Positions 51,916 through 61,105 are shown, counted from the first letter of the stretch. The stretch is DNA of 64,000 bases from Luteibacter sp. UNC138MFCol5.1 (GCF_900110505.1 NZ_FODZ01000002.1:767076-831075), one strand, 5' to 3'. The notes: generated by a model from the sequence alone, not told the origin. Translations and numbers: made by a program.

Positions 51916-53320
51916 ACGCCGCCACGCGGCCCCGCGCCGGCCGGCACGTCCCAGCCTGCGCCGACGCCTGCTCACGTTCCTCCTCGTTCCCGTGCTCGGC
52001 GTGCTGCTGCTCGACGCGGTCATCGCGTACTACGCGGCGCTGGCGTACTCCAACCGGGTGCACGACGCGGATCTCTCGGACTCCGCGCTGACCCTTTCCG
52101 AGATGATCGGCAACGACGCGTTGCGCGGCGAGCTGACCGCGCAGGCGCGCTTCCTGCTCGAGTACGACCCGGATGGCCGGAACTACTACGAGGTGATCAG
52201 CGATCGCCACGGACGGATGATCGGCAATGCCGAGCTGAAGGGACCGGAGCGCAAGGTCGCCGTCGACGCCGTGCCACTGCTGTACGACACGATGCTCGGC
52301 CGTCGGCCGCTGCGCGCCGCCGTGATGCGCGTGCCCAGCCACCAGGATCCCGGCGACACGCTCACGATCACCGTGGCCGAGAACCTGCGCGACCGCCACA
52401 TCCGCGCGCGCGAGATCCTCTTCCTCAGCCTGCCCATGCAGGCGTTGCTCATCGTCGCGGTGCTCTCGCTCGTGTGGTTCGGCGTGAGCCACGGTCTCGG
52501 CGTGCTGGAGCCGCTGATGTCCCGCCTGCGGCGGCGCGAGCACGACCTCGGCCCGATCGGCGAGGAAGACGTGCCGGTGGAGATACTCCCGCTCACCCGC
52601 ACGATCGACGATCTCTTCGCCCGCATGCGCAACATGCTCGGGCTGCAGGAACGCTTCATCGCCGACGCGGCCCACCAGTTGCGCACGCCCCTGGCCGGGA
52701 TCCAGCTGCATGTCGAGCGGCTCGAAGCCTCCGACGACCCGGCATCGCGGGCGGACGCGCTGGCGCACGTGCACCGCCTTGCCGCGCGTGCCGCGCGCAC
52801 GTCGGCGCAGCTGCTGGCCCTCACCCGCACGCAGTCGCCCGACCTGCCCGACCACGACGGCATGGCGATCATCGACCTGGCCGGCGTCGTGCCCGAGGCC
52901 GTGGGCATGCGCGTCCACCAGGCCCTGAACCTCGGCGTGGACCTCGGCTACGAGGGCGTCGACGGACCCGTGCCGATCCGCGGGGACGCGCTGCAGATCC
53001 AGGAGGTGATCGACAACCTCGTGGACAACGCCTTCCACTACGCCGGCCGCGGACACACGGTGACCGTCTCGCTCGGACGCTCGGGCGACGAGGCCCTGCT
53101 GGCCGTCGAGGACGATGGCCCCGGCGTCGACGACGCGTTCCTCGACCAGCTGGGCGAACGCTTCTTCCGCGTGCCCGGCGTCGACGAGGACGGCACGGGC
53201 CTCGGCCTCGCCATCGTCGAGAGCATCGCCGAACGCCACGCCGCACGGGTGGCCTTCCGCCACGCCGCCTCCGGAGGCCTGCGCGTCGAACTCCACTTCC
53301 CGGCCGTGACGACCGCCTAG
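51908..53320 (+). CDS. Sensor histidine kinase (QseC/TctE-like)
   Basis: 470 residues, inner membrane. TM1 (LLTFLLVPVLGVLLLDAVIA), a periplasmic sensor part of about 130 residues (LLEYDPDGRNYYEVISDRHG), TM2 (LPMQALLIVAVLSLVWFGVS), then a HAMP-like linker (PLTRTIDDLFARMRNMLGLQ). The phosphoacceptor box is FIADAAHQLRTPLAG (His256). ATPase boxes are QEVIDNLVDNAFHYAG (N), VEDDGPGVDD (G1), ERFFRVPGVDEDGTGLGLAI (F/G2). All motifs are intact. It is translationally coupled to the response regulator. The signal is unknown; the neighbouring Fur-box-like site suggests metals. Confidence 0.94.
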   Translation: MPERRHAAPRRPARPSLRRRLLTFLLVPVLGVLLLDAVIAYYAALAYSNRVHDADLSDSALTLSEMIGNDALRGELTAQARFLLEYDPDGRNYYEVISDRHGRMIGNAELKGPERKVAVDAVPLLYDTMLGRRPLRAAVMRVPSHQDPGDTLTITVAENLRDRHIRAREILFLSLPMQALLIVAVLSLVWFGVSHGLGVLEPLMSRLRRREHDLGPIGEEDVPVEILPLTRTIDDLFARMRNMLGLQERFIADAAHQLRTPLAGIQLHVERLEASDDPASRADALAHVHRLAARAARTSAQLLALTRTQSPDLPDHDGMAIIDLAGVVPEAVGMRVHQALNLGVDLGYEGVDGPVPIRGDALQIQEVIDNLVDNAFHYAGRGHTVTVSLGRSGDEALLAVEDDGPGVDDAFLDQLGERFFRVPGVDEDGTGLGLAIVESIAERHAARVAFRHAASGGLRVELHFPAVTTA

Positions 53321-53323
53321 CCC

Positions 53324-53390
53324 GTTGGAGCGCACCTGGGCGCGATGGGAACGTGCCGCGAGCCCCCATCGCGCCCAGGTGCGCTCCCAC
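53324..53390. repeat. REP palindrome, family A (GCGCACC variant)
   Basis: 26-nt arms (GTTGGAGCGCACCTGGGCGC... and ...GCGCCCAGGTGCGCTCCCAC) with one mismatch at the outer end, 15-nt spacing, immediately after the kinase stop codon. Same short-loop design as the REP at 7180. Confidence 0.88.
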
Positions 53391-53468
53391 GGTAACAGGG
53401 CCGGAAAGGCGCCTGAAACTCCTCGCTGGGACCATGGGCACATCGAAGCGAAGGCGCGAGGCGTCGGT

Positions 53469-54305
53469 GTGAGCAATTCGGCGGCATTCCAGTTCGAAGG
53501 CGGTCGTGACGGTGTCCTCCTCATCCACGGACTCACCGGCACGCCCACGGAGATGCGTCTGGTCGGCAAGGGCCTGAACCGCGCGGGTTACACCGTCGTG
53601 GGCGTGCAGCTGGCCGGTCACTGCGGCACCGAGGACGACCTGCTCGCCACCACCTGGCAGGACTGGTACGCGAGCGTCGAAGCGGCCGCCGAGGAACTCC
53701 GCGGACGCGTCGACCGCCTGTTCGTCGCGGGCCTGTCCATGGGCGCCCTGCTCGCGCTGCGGCTGGCCGCCATGCGGCCGGACTGGATCGACGGCGTCGG
53801 CGTCTTCGGCGCCACCTTCCGTTACGACGGCTGGTCCATCGGCTGGACGGGCAGGCTCTCGTTCCTGCTCCCGCTGTTCAAGCGCCTCGGCATCGGCCAG
53901 CGCCGGAGCTTCATCGAACAGCCGCCCTACGGCATTCGCGACGAGCGGCTGCGCGCGCAGGTCAGCGCGGCGATGTTCTCGGGCGACAGCGAGGCCGCCG
54001 GTCTGCCCGGCAATCCCTGGCCCGCGCTCGCCGAGATGGTGAAGCTGTCGCGCGACGTGCGCCGCCGGCTGCCGCAGGTGGTCGCGCCGTGCTTCATCGC
54101 GCACGCGGCGGACGACGACGTCGCCAGCATCGCGAACGCGGACCTCGTGGCGCGACGGGTGCGCGGCCCGATCGAAATGCTGCTGCTCGCCGACAGTTAC
54201 CACATGATCACGATCGACCGAGAACGCCGCATGTTGATCGAGCGCACCGCCGACTTCTTCAACCGCGTCGCGCGCGACACGCGTTCGCCGCGCATGGCGG
54301 CGTGA
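53469..54305 (+). CDS. Alpha/beta hydrolase (carboxylesterase/monoacylglycerol lipase-like)
   Basis: 278 residues from GTG 53469, with GAGG upstream. The Est30/YvaK-type start is FEGGRDGVLLIHGLTGTPTE, followed by GYTVVGVQLAGHCGTEDDLL. The nucleophile elbow is FVAGLSMGALLALRLAA (Ser), the acid AHAADDDVASIANA (Asp) and the base LADSYHMITIDRER (His). It probably hydrolyses short acyl esters in the cytoplasm. It is the first of four tightly packed genes with two half-size EMR/EamA proteins and a DegT aminotransferase; this company suggests a lipid- or glycolipid-linked job. Confidence 0.87.
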   Translation: MSNSAAFQFEGGRDGVLLIHGLTGTPTEMRLVGKGLNRAGYTVVGVQLAGHCGTEDDLLATTWQDWYASVEAAAEELRGRVDRLFVAGLSMGALLALRLAAMRPDWIDGVGVFGATFRYDGWSIGWTGRLSFLLPLFKRLGIGQRRSFIEQPPYGIRDERLRAQVSAAMFSGDSEAAGLPGNPWPALAEMVKLSRDVRRRLPQVVAPCFIAHAADDDVASIANADLVARRVRGPIEMLLLADSYHMITIDRERRMLIERTADFFNRVARDTRSPRMAA

Positions 54306-54307
54306 CG

Positions 54308-54667
54308 ATGCACGGCCTGGTGCTCGCCCTATGGATCGCGAACGTGCTGCTCGACACGGCGGGCCAGCTGGCGTTCAAGGCGGCGGCGGGCGACGAACGC
54401 GCCGGAGACGGCCTCGCGCGCTGGCGCTACATGTTCGCGCGCCCCTGGATCTGGACGGGCATCGCCTGCTACGTCGCCGAATTCGTCGTGTGGATCGCGT
54501 TCCTCTCGCTGGTGCCGCTGTCCGAAGGCGTGCTGCTGGGCTCCATCAACATCGTGGCCATCATGATCGCGGGCCGTCTCCTGTTCCGCGAAAAACTCAG
54601 CCCGCTGCGCGTGACCGGCATCCTGCTCGTCGCCGCGGGCGTGGCCATCGTCGGAGCGGGATCGTGA
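54308..54667 (+). CDS. Half-size EamA/SMR-like membrane protein 1
   Basis: 119 residues with four predicted transmembrane helices (LVLALWIANVLLDTAGQLAF, WIWTGIACYVAEFVVWIAFL, SEGVLLGSINIVAIMIAGRL, RVTGILLVAAGVAIVGAGS). The pattern of the second half, Leu-Ser-Pro-Leu-Arg-Val-Thr-Gly-Ile-Leu, is typical of SMR/EamA units that work as dimers, like ArnE/ArnF, which flip undecaprenyl-phosphate-linked aminoarabinose. It begins 2 nt after the esterase and overlaps the next gene (GTGA). Confidence 0.82.
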   Translation: MHGLVLALWIANVLLDTAGQLAFKAAAGDERAGDGLARWRYMFARPWIWTGIACYVAEFVVWIAFLSLVPLSEGVLLGSINIVAIMIAGRLLFREKLSPLRVTGILLVAAGVAIVGAGS

Positions 54668-55062
54668 AACGGTTCTACCTCGTCGGCTTCGCGTTGCTGC
54701 TCGCGTTCGATTCGCTCAACCTCGTCTGCTTCAAGATGGCGGGCGCGCACGCGCTGCCCGTCGAGGTGAGCACGGCATGGCTCGCGCGCGTCTTCGCGCA
54801 CCCCTGGATCTACGGCGCGGTGCTCGGTTACATCGGCGCGTTCGTCACCTGGATGAGCCTGCTCAAGCACGCGCCGATCGGGCCCGCGTTCGCCGCGTCG
54901 CATCTCGAAGTGGTGAGCGTGATGGCGCTGTCGTGGTGGCTCTTCGCCGAACCCGTCAGGCCGACGCAGATCGCCGGAGCGATCGCGATCGTCGCGGGCA
55001 TCGTCTGCCTCGCGATCGCGGAAGGCGACGAAGGGGCCGACGCCCATGCCGTTCCGGCCTGA
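54664..55062 (+). CDS. Half-size EamA/SMR-like membrane protein 2
   Basis: 132 residues from GTG 54664, with four predicted helices (LVGFALLLAFDSLNLVCFKM, WIYGAVLGYIGAFVTWMSLL, GPAFAASHLEVVSVMALSWW, QIAGAIAIVAGIVCLAIAEG). Its sequence differs from protein 1, but the layout is the same, so the two probably form a heterodimeric transporter in the inner membrane. The last 17 nt overlap the aminotransferase gene. Confidence 0.82.
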   Translation: MKRFYLVGFALLLAFDSLNLVCFKMAGAHALPVEVSTAWLARVFAHPWIYGAVLGYIGAFVTWMSLLKHAPIGPAFAASHLEVVSVMALSWWLFAEPVRPTQIAGAIAIVAGIVCLAIAEGDEGADAHAVPA

Positions 55063-56257
55063 GCGCGAGGCGCCGCCGACCGCCGGCCTGCCGTTGCGGC
55101 TGGCCGACCTGCGCGGCGACGTGCCCGCGCCCCTGACGGCCCTCGCCGCGCACTGGCTGGGCACGGATGGCGCGCAGCTCGAATGCTCGGGGACGGCCGC
55201 GTTGACGGTCGCGCTGCGCACGCTGTCGGAGCACGCGCGATCCCGCACCGAGGTGGCGATTCCCGCGTTCACGTGCCCGCTCGTGCCGCTGGCGGTGCGC
55301 CGGGCGGGGCTCGTGCCGCGGCTCGTCGACCTGTCGCCCGGTCACTTCGACATGGACCCGGACCGGCTCGCCGCCGCGTGCGGCGAGCGCACGCTGGCGG
55401 TCGTGCCGACGCACCTCGGCGGCCGCCTCGCCGACGTGACGACGGCGAACGCCATCGCGCACGCCGCGGGCGCCCTCACCGTCGAGGACGCCGCGCAGGC
55501 CCTCGGCGCGCGCAGCGGCGAACGCTTCGCCGGCACGCTCGGCGATGTCGGCTTCTTCAGCCTCGCCGCGGGCAAGGGCTTGTCGATCTTCGAAGGCGGA
55601 CTCCTCGTCTCCCGCGACGCCGCGTGGCGCGAGCGCTTCGCCCGGACCTCGCGGCGCATCGCGCGCTGGCACCCGGTATGGGAGGCCCGTCGAATGATCG
55701 AGCTGACCGGTTACGCGGCGCTGTATCGCCCGCGCGGCCTCGGCCTGGCTTACGGACGTCCGATGCGGCGTGCATTACGGCGCGACGACCTGCTCGGCGC
55801 AGCCGGCGAGCATTTCGATCCGGATTTCCCGTTGCACCGCGTGGGCCGCTGGCGTCAGTCGGTCGGCGCCAGGGCGTTCGCGCGGCTGCCTCCGTTCATC
55901 GCCGCGACGACCGCGCAGGCGCAGTCACGCCTTCCGGCGCTCGCCACGCTGCCGGGCGTCACCGTGTTCCGCGACGACGGCGGCACCTGGCCGTATTTCA
56001 TGCTGCTACTCCCCGACCGCACGACGCGCGACGCCGTGCTGGCGAGACTGTGGTCGTCGCGGCACGGCGTGGCGCGGATGTTCATCCACGCGCTGCCCGG
56101 TTACGACTATCTCGGCGGCATGGCCGGCGGCGACGACGTGCCGAACGCGCACGACTTCGCGGCGCGCACGCTGACCATCACGAACAGCCCCTGGCTCGAC
56201 GACCCCGCGTTCGAGCACGTGTGCTCCGTGATCGAAGCGGTGCTGGTGTCCCGCTGA
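55046..56257 (+). CDS. DegT/DnrJ/EryC1/StrS-family aminotransferase-like protein
   Basis: 403-residue PLP enzyme of the sugar aminotransferase family (ArnB, DesI and relatives). Visible features are QLECSGTAALTVALRTLSEH, EVAIPAFTCPLVPLAVRRAG, VVPTHLGGRLADVTTANAIA, VEDAAQALGAR (Asp contacting PLP nitrogen) and FFSLAAGKGLSIFEGGLLVS, where the Lys is the expected PLP lysine. The middle (GYAALYRPRGLGLAYGRPMR) is less conserved, so the substrate is uncertain. It closes the esterase-EMR-EMR unit and resembles a miniature arnB-arnEF set. Confidence 0.85.
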   Translation: MPFRPEREAPPTAGLPLRLADLRGDVPAPLTALAAHWLGTDGAQLECSGTAALTVALRTLSEHARSRTEVAIPAFTCPLVPLAVRRAGLVPRLVDLSPGHFDMDPDRLAAACGERTLAVVPTHLGGRLADVTTANAIAHAAGALTVEDAAQALGARSGERFAGTLGDVGFFSLAAGKGLSIFEGGLLVSRDAAWRERFARTSRRIARWHPVWEARRMIELTGYAALYRPRGLGLAYGRPMRRALRRDDLLGAAGEHFDPDFPLHRVGRWRQSVGARAFARLPPFIAATTAQAQSRLPALATLPGVTVFRDDGGTWPYFMLLLPDRTTRDAVLARLWSSRHGVARMFIHALPGYDYLGGMAGGDDVPNAHDFAARTLTITNSPWLDDPAFEHVCSVIEAVLVSR

Positions 56258-56305
56258 GAGCTTTCGACGCCCGGCAGCAGGACCTGCCGCTCTTCGCGAA
56301 GAGCC

Positions 56306-56373
56306 GTCGCGGCCGGGTCCGCTCCCACAGTCAGAGGGACACGGCCTTTGGTGGGAGCGGACCTGGCCGCGAC
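56306..56373. repeat. REP pair, family A, outward-facing arms
   Basis: GTCGCGGCCGGGTCCGCTCC then CAC (56306-56328) and its near-exact inverse at 56351-56373 (GTGGGAGCGGACCTGGCCGC then GAC), one mismatch. The order is the reverse of the other REP elements here: the TCCCAC ends meet in the middle. Confidence 0.85.
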
Positions 56374-56432
56374 AGCTTTTCAACGCTCGGCAACAGGACC
56401 GGCACCTCCTGGCGAAAGGCAGCGGGTCCCGC

Positions 56433-57122
56433 TCAGGCCTTGCCCTGCTCCACCAACGTCAGTGCCACCTTGTCGCGCAGGTACACCGGCAGCGCGAGTT
56501 CGGGCGCCACGGCCTGCCCGTCGCGGAAGCGGCGCGCGGCGACCTCCGCCACGTGCCGCGCCTGGGGGAAACGCGCGCCGTCCGCCGAGCGGATCGGCGC
56601 GGCGATGCGTTCGCGCAGCGCGGCTTCGTAGGTCGCCCAGCCGGTACCCACCACGTGCCAGCCGGACGCCTCGGGCAGCACGAGCGCGGCCGCGGTATCC
56701 ACGCGTTCGCGATCCATCAGCGTGACGCTTCCGTCGCCTTCGCGACGCCAGGCGGCGACGTAGATCTCGCCCATGCGCGCATCGATCACCGAGAGGATCG
56801 CCGCATCGTCCTCCGGCGCTTCCAGCGCCAGCGCTTCCAGCGACGAGACCGTCACCACGGGCACGTCGAGGGCCATGGCCATGCCCTGTGCGAGGGAGAC
56901 GCCGAGACGCACGCCCGTGAACGCACCTGGGCCGCGACCCACCGCGATGCCGTTCAGGGCCTCGCGCTTCAGGCCGGCCTCGGCGAGCAGTTCGTCCGCC
57001 ATGGGCAGCACCAGCTCGGCGTGCCGGCGTGGCGCGATCTCGCTGCGCTCGATCACTTCGTCGCCGTGGACGAGCGCGACCGAGCAGGCTTCCGTGGAGG
57101 TTTCGATGGCGAGGAAGTTCAT
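56433..57122 (-). CDS. tsaB: tRNA threonylcarbamoyladenosine biosynthesis protein TsaB
   Basis: Partner of TsaD and TsaE in making the t6A37 modification of ANN-decoding tRNAs; cytoplasmic. 229 residues. ASKHA-fold signatures are NFLAIETSTEACSVALVHGD, RRHAELVLPMADELLAEAG, LNGIAVGRGPGAFTGVRLGV, VPVVTVSSLEALALEA and ILSVIDARMGEIYVAAWRRE. The C-terminus ELALPVYLRDKVALTLVEQ is typical. Start at 57122 overlapping the creD stop (ATGA). Confidence 0.94.
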   Translation of the reverse strand: MNFLAIETSTEACSVALVHGDEVIERSEIAPRRHAELVLPMADELLAEAGLKREALNGIAVGRGPGAFTGVRLGVSLAQGMAMALDVPVVTVSSLEALALEAPEDDAAILSVIDARMGEIYVAAWRREGDGSVTLMDRERVDTAAALVLPEASGWHVVGTGWATYEAALRERIAAPIRSADGARFPQARHVAEVAARRFRDGQAVAPELALPVYLRDKVALTLVEQGKA

Positions 57123-58456
57123 GGCGATTCCGTCGAAGGCAGGGGCGGCGTGCCGTAGGCGTACCAGTCGATGCGGCGGGTGAGGTACATCAGCAGCGCG
57201 ATCACCGTCACCAGAACCACCGAACCGATCAGCAACGCGTACTGTTCCGCGCCGATCAGGCCGTAGAGTATGACGTAAACGAGCGCCAGGACGCCGCCGA
57301 GGCAGAGCCCCGCGCCCCGCGCGCGCAGGGCCGCCGTCGCGTAACCGCCGACGATCAGCACCACGGTCGAGGCCGCCACGGCGTACGCGGCCCCGAACCC
57401 GATCTGCTCGGAGAGCGCGAGCAGCAGCACGTAGAAGCTCGTCATGGCCGCGCCCACGAGCAGGTATTGCACGGGATGCAGGCGCAGTCCCTTGAGTATC
57501 TCGAAGAGGAAGAACGCGACGAACGTCAGCGCGATGAACAGCAGGCCGTATTTCCCCGCGCGGTCGTTCTGCTGGTAGACACCGCCCGGCTGGTGCAGCT
57601 TCACGCCGAACGCCGACGACGCGAGCCGGCCCGCCACCTCGGTGTTCGCCGCGTCCCAGTGCTGACCGTAGTCGCGATTGAGGTCGAGCACCTGCCATGC
57701 GGCGTCGAAGCCCTCCTTCGTCACGCTGCGCTTGCCCGGGAGCAGCGCGCCGGTGAACCCGGGGTCGGGCCACGCCGAGCGGATGCGCACGCTATTCGTG
57801 CGTGCCAGCGGCAGCGCCGAGAACGATTCCGTGCCGGCGATGCGCAGGGTGGCCGCGAAATCGATGGGTGTCGTCCGCCCGGCGTCGATCGGAAGCGGCG
57901 CCGAGAGCACCGTGTAGGGTCCCATGCGCGCCGCGGACGACGCGAACCGCACGGGCCGCCCGTCGACCGTCACGGACGTGATGTCCTGCACGCCGCGCGT
58001 GTCGGCGACGAGCAGGCGCAGCTCGGCCTTGCCCATCGCCCAGGTCGAGCCCGTGTCGGCGGCGAAACGGCGCAGATCGTCGGGAAGGATGCGGCCGCGC
58101 AGCGTCACGTCGCCCGTGTACACAGGCACCTCGTACATCCCGACGTGCCGGCGCTCGACGGTGAGGTCCGCGACGGTCGACTGCTGATCGGCGAGCACGA
58201 TTTCCGTGCCGTCGCGCACGCTGGCGATTCGCCCGTCGCTGCCGGCGATCTCGTGCCTCGTCGGCACGGCGACGACGAGCCCGCCGATCGTCTGCGGCCC
58301 TCCCCATCCCTCGGCGACACGCACCGACGCCGCTTCGCGCATCGCCTGGCGCTCGCGCACCAGTCCATCGGCCTGCGTGAGCGGAATGAGCATGATCAGT
58401 GCGAGGGCGCCGATGCCCAGCACCTTCGCGGTGATCGATTGCGTCCAGCGGAACAT
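57119..58456 (-). CDS. creD: Cell envelope integrity protein CreD
   Basis: Inner-membrane protein of 445 residues, against 450 in E. coli. An N-terminal transmembrane segment (VLGIGALALIMLIPLTQADG) is followed by a large periplasmic part with the conserved RHVGMYEVPVYTGDVTLRGR, LLVADTRGVQDIT and FSALPLARTN. Five or six C-terminal helices come after GKYGLLFIALTFVAFFLFEI and LRLHPVQYLLVGAAM. In E. coli creD is the main target of CreBC; no creBC genes lie nearby here. AAGGAG precedes the ATG at 58456. It is translationally coupled to tsaB. Confidence 0.93.
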   Translation of the reverse strand: MFRWTQSITAKVLGIGALALIMLIPLTQADGLVRERQAMREAASVRVAEGWGGPQTIGGLVVAVPTRHEIAGSDGRIASVRDGTEIVLADQQSTVADLTVERRHVGMYEVPVYTGDVTLRGRILPDDLRRFAADTGSTWAMGKAELRLLVADTRGVQDITSVTVDGRPVRFASSAARMGPYTVLSAPLPIDAGRTTPIDFAATLRIAGTESFSALPLARTNSVRIRSAWPDPGFTGALLPGKRSVTKEGFDAAWQVLDLNRDYGQHWDAANTEVAGRLASSAFGVKLHQPGGVYQQNDRAGKYGLLFIALTFVAFFLFEILKGLRLHPVQYLLVGAAMTSFYVLLLALSEQIGFGAAYAVAASTVVLIVGGYATAALRARGAGLCLGGVLALVYVILYGLIGAEQYALLIGSVVLVTVIALLMYLTRRIDWYAYGTPPLPSTESP

Positions 58457-58645
58457 GGCGGAACTCCTTGGCATGGGAACCTGGATCGTCGCGCCGCGAC
58501 GGGCCACGAAGCGGCTGGCTTTCTGGCGGGAAGCGGGCGTTCGCTGGCCGAACGCTGAATAAGTCATGCGAATGAGAGTGTTCTCATGACAGCGCACGCG
58601 CGGGCAAGGACGATGCCCGCACCCCACGTCGCAAGGATCGCCACC

Positions 58646-59038
58646 ATGCCGCCCGTCCAGCTAGCGCTACCCGCCGCCCTCATGATCGGCGCGGCCATCG
58701 CCGCCACGACGACACCGCCACGCACCGACGTTCGCGAACTCGCCAGCACGCTTCGCCTTTCGGGCGAGGGGAACGCGGGCACGTCCGGACTCATCGATGG
58801 CCGGCCGGCGTTGCGCATGCTGCAGGTGTCGATCAGACCGGGCGCGTCGTTGCCATGGCGGCATGGCGACGCCGGGTATGTCGTATCGGGCGAGCTCCGC
58901 GTCCAGGCGCCGACGGGCGACCTGCAGGTGATCCGTCCCGGCGACAGCATCCAGCCTGCGGCCGGTTCGCCGCATCACGGCGTGGCGGGTCCGGCCGGCG
59001 CGACGGTGATGATCGTCCAGGACGAAGGCGCTTCATGA
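58646..59038 (+). CDS. Exported cupin-domain protein
   Basis: 130 residues. The start at 58646 has AAGGA about 7 nt upstream and gives a short signal-like N-terminus (MPPVQLALPAALMIGAAIAA). The single cupin fold reads LQVSIRPGASLPWRHGDAGY, VVSGELRVQAPTGDLQVIRP, GDSIQPAAGSPHHGVAGPAG. Motif 1 keeps one His and motif 2 two His, which could bind a metal. An upstream ATG at 58586 would add 20 residues. Function unknown. It is divergent from creD. Confidence 0.72.
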   Translation: MPPVQLALPAALMIGAAIAATTTPPRTDVRELASTLRLSGEGNAGTSGLIDGRPALRMLQVSIRPGASLPWRHGDAGYVVSGELRVQAPTGDLQVIRPGDSIQPAAGSPHHGVAGPAGATVMIVQDEGAS

Positions 59039-59078
59039 GATCGCCGCGTCGATCGCGACGGCACCTTGGCTACCGAAG

Positions 59079-59102
59079 GGTGGGAGCCGATCGTATCGGC
59101 GA
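59079..59102. repeat. REP half-unit, family B
   Basis: GGTGGGAGCCGATCGTATCG then GCGA, identical to the right arm and its flank TACCGAAGGG in the palindrome at 46441-46516. The left arm is missing here. It abuts the stop codon of the helicase gene. Confidence 0.75.
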
Positions 59103-61028
59103 CTAAATCGGCTCGTCGCCCTGCGCGAAGAACGAGACCACGTCGGCGAGCTCGCGCGTCCGCGGCATCGGTGGGAGGCTGGCGAGGAAGAGGCGCCCGT
59201 AGCCTTTCGTGCTCAGGCGCGGATCGCACAGCACCAGCACGCCGCGATCGTGCACGTCGCGGATCAGGCGTCCGGCGCCCTGCTTCAGCGCGATCACGGC
59301 GGTCGGCACCTGCCAGCCCATGAACGGATTGATGCCGGCCTCCTCCAGGGCTTCCAGGCGCGCCTGCAGCACGGGATCGTCGGGCATCGCGAACGGCAGC
59401 TTGTCGATCACCACGACGCTCAACGCTTCGCCGGCGACATCCACGCCTTCCCAGAAGCTCGCCGCTCCCAGCAGCACGCCGCGGCCGCTCGCGCGGAATT
59501 CCTCCAGAAGACGGTGGCGCGGCGCGGTGCCCTGCACGAACAGCGGCCACGGCACGCTCCCTTCCAGCAACTCCGCGGCACGGCGCAGGGCACGGTGCGA
59601 CGTGAACAGCAGGAACGCCCGGCCGTCCGATGCCTCGAGCACGGGACGGATGGCCGCAATCACGCGATCGGTGTAATCGCGCGCGGCCGGGTCCGGCAGA
59701 TCCCTGGGCAGGTACGCGAGCGCCTGCCGCCGGTAGTCGAACGGGCTCTCCACGTGCAACGTGCGCGGGTCTTCGAGGCCGAGCTGACGCGAGAAATGGC
59801 CGAAGTCGCCCGCGATCGACAGCGTCGCCGACGTGTGGATCCACGCCGCGTCGGTCGACATGCGCATCGCCCGCAGCGGCGAGGCGAGGTCCAGCGGCGT
59901 CGCATGCAGCGCGAAGCCGCGCGGCCAGGTCTCGTACCAGCGCACGTCGCTGGCCGAATGCTCCTCGGCGATGCGATCCAGCCGCAGGCTCAGCATCTGC
60001 GCACGTTCGTAAGCGTTCGCCAGGCCCCGCGAGCGCTCGCCAAGGGCCGCCAGCAGATCGGACAGCGCCGCCATCACGTCGCGCAGCTCGACAAGCGTCT
60101 CGCGCACCGTCGGGTCGCGATCGAGGGCGCCGAGCGGGCCCCGGTTCGGCAACGGTTCCATCGCGAGGCGCAGCCGCTTTACGAGGTCGCCGATGACCTC
60201 GACGGGCTCCAGCAGCTGGCTCGTCGCGCCGGTGACACCTTGCGCCTCCGCGAGCGCGTCCTGGCCGAGCTCGACGATCTGCCGCGAACTCACGCTCTGG
60301 GAGAAGAACTGGCCCGCCAGCTCGGGAATCTGATGCGCCTCGTCGAGGATGAACGCGTCGGCGCCCGGCAGGATCTCGCCGAACCCCTCCTGCTTCAGCG
60401 CCAGGTCGGCCATGAGCAGGTGGTGGTTCACCACCACGATGTCGGCCTCCATCGCCTCGCGCCGCGCCTTCACGACGTGGCACTCCTCGAAGAACCGGCA
60501 TTCGGAGCCGAGGCAGTTCTCGGGCGTGGAGGTCACGCGCGGCCAGACCGGCGAATCCTCCGGGATGTCCACCATTTCCATGCGGTCGCCCCGCCGGGTC
60601 CGCGCCGACCACGCCCGGATCGCGGAGAGCTGGGAGACCAGCTGGCGGTCCGGATTGCCCTCGCGCACCGCCTGGTCCAGGCGATACAGGCAGAGGTAGT
60701 TGGCGCGCCCCTTGAGCAGGCTCGTCCGGGCCCGGCTGCCCAGCACCGAGTGGACGCGCGGCAGGTCGCGGAAGAACAGCTGGTCCTGCAGCGCCTTGGT
60801 GCCGGTGGAAACGATGACCTTGCGCCCCGACATCAGGGCGGGAACCAGGTACGCGAAGGTCTTGCCGGTACCCGTGCCCGCCTCGGCGATGAGCATGTCG
60901 CGCTCGCCGATGGCCGTGGCCACGGCGGCCGCCATGCGCTGCTGGGCCTCGCGGGGCGCGAATCCCGGTACTTCACGGGCGAAAGGGCCCTCCGCGCCGA
61001 GGATCGCGGCCACTTCGAGTTCAGTCAT
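59103..61028 (-). CDS. yoaA: ATP-dependent DNA helicase, YoaA/DinG-like (XPD family)
   Basis: Superfamily 2 iron-sulfur helicase of 641 residues, acting in replication-fork repair with holoenzyme subunit HolC in E. coli. Walker A is [20 protein letters not shown] (near residue 50). The FeS cysteines are YLCLYRL (about 113) and [16 protein letters not shown] (about 175-188). DEAH box [12 protein letters not shown] near residue 230, [16 protein letters not shown]-terminal motifs [31 protein letters not shown] and [15 protein letters not shown]. The length suits YoaA (636) better than DinG (716). It is divergent from valS across 77 nt. Confidence 0.9.
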   Translation of the reverse strand: MTELEVAAILGAEGPFAREVPGFAPREAQQRMAAAVATAIGERDMLIAEAGTGTGKTFAYLVPALMSGRKVIVSTGTKALQDQLFFRDLPRVHSVLGSRARTSLLKGRANYLCLYRLDQAVREGNPDRQLVSQLSAIRAWSARTRRGDRMEMVDIPEDSPVWPRVTSTPENCLGSECRFFEECHVVKARREAMEADIVVVNHHLLMADLALKQEGFGEILPGADAFILDEAHQIPELAGQFFSQSVSSRQIVELGQDALAEAQGVTGATSQLLEPVEVIGDLVKRLRLAMEPLPNRGPLGALDRDPTVRETLVELRDVMAALSDLLAALGERSRGLANAYERAQMLSLRLDRIAEEHSASDVRWYETWPRGFALHATPLDLASPLRAMRMSTDAAWIHTSATLSIAGDFGHFSRQLGLEDPRTLHVESPFDYRRQALAYLPRDLPDPAARDYTDRVIAAIRPVLEASDGRAFLLFTSHRALRRAAELLEGSVPWPLFVQGTAPRHRLLEEFRASGRGVLLGAASFWEGVDVAGEALSVVVIDKLPFAMPDDPVLQARLEALEEAGINPFMGWQVPTAVIALKQGAGRLIRDVHDRGVLVLCDPRLSTKGYGRLFLASLPPMPRTRELADVVSFFAQGDEPI

Positions 61029-61043
61029 CCCGCAAGTATCGCC

Positions 61044-61049
61044 TACAAT
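61044..61049 (+). promoter_or_regulatory. Putative valS -10 promoter element
   Basis: TACAAT at 61044-61049, 57 nt upstream of the valS start, in the 77-nt divergent gap. The -35 is weak (TCAGTC or TTCAGT). Confidence 0.4.
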
Positions 61050-61105
61050 GGCGGTCTTTACGTCTTCCAAAGCGCGCCGCCGCGGCGCGCGCCGAGAGCC
61101 CACGC

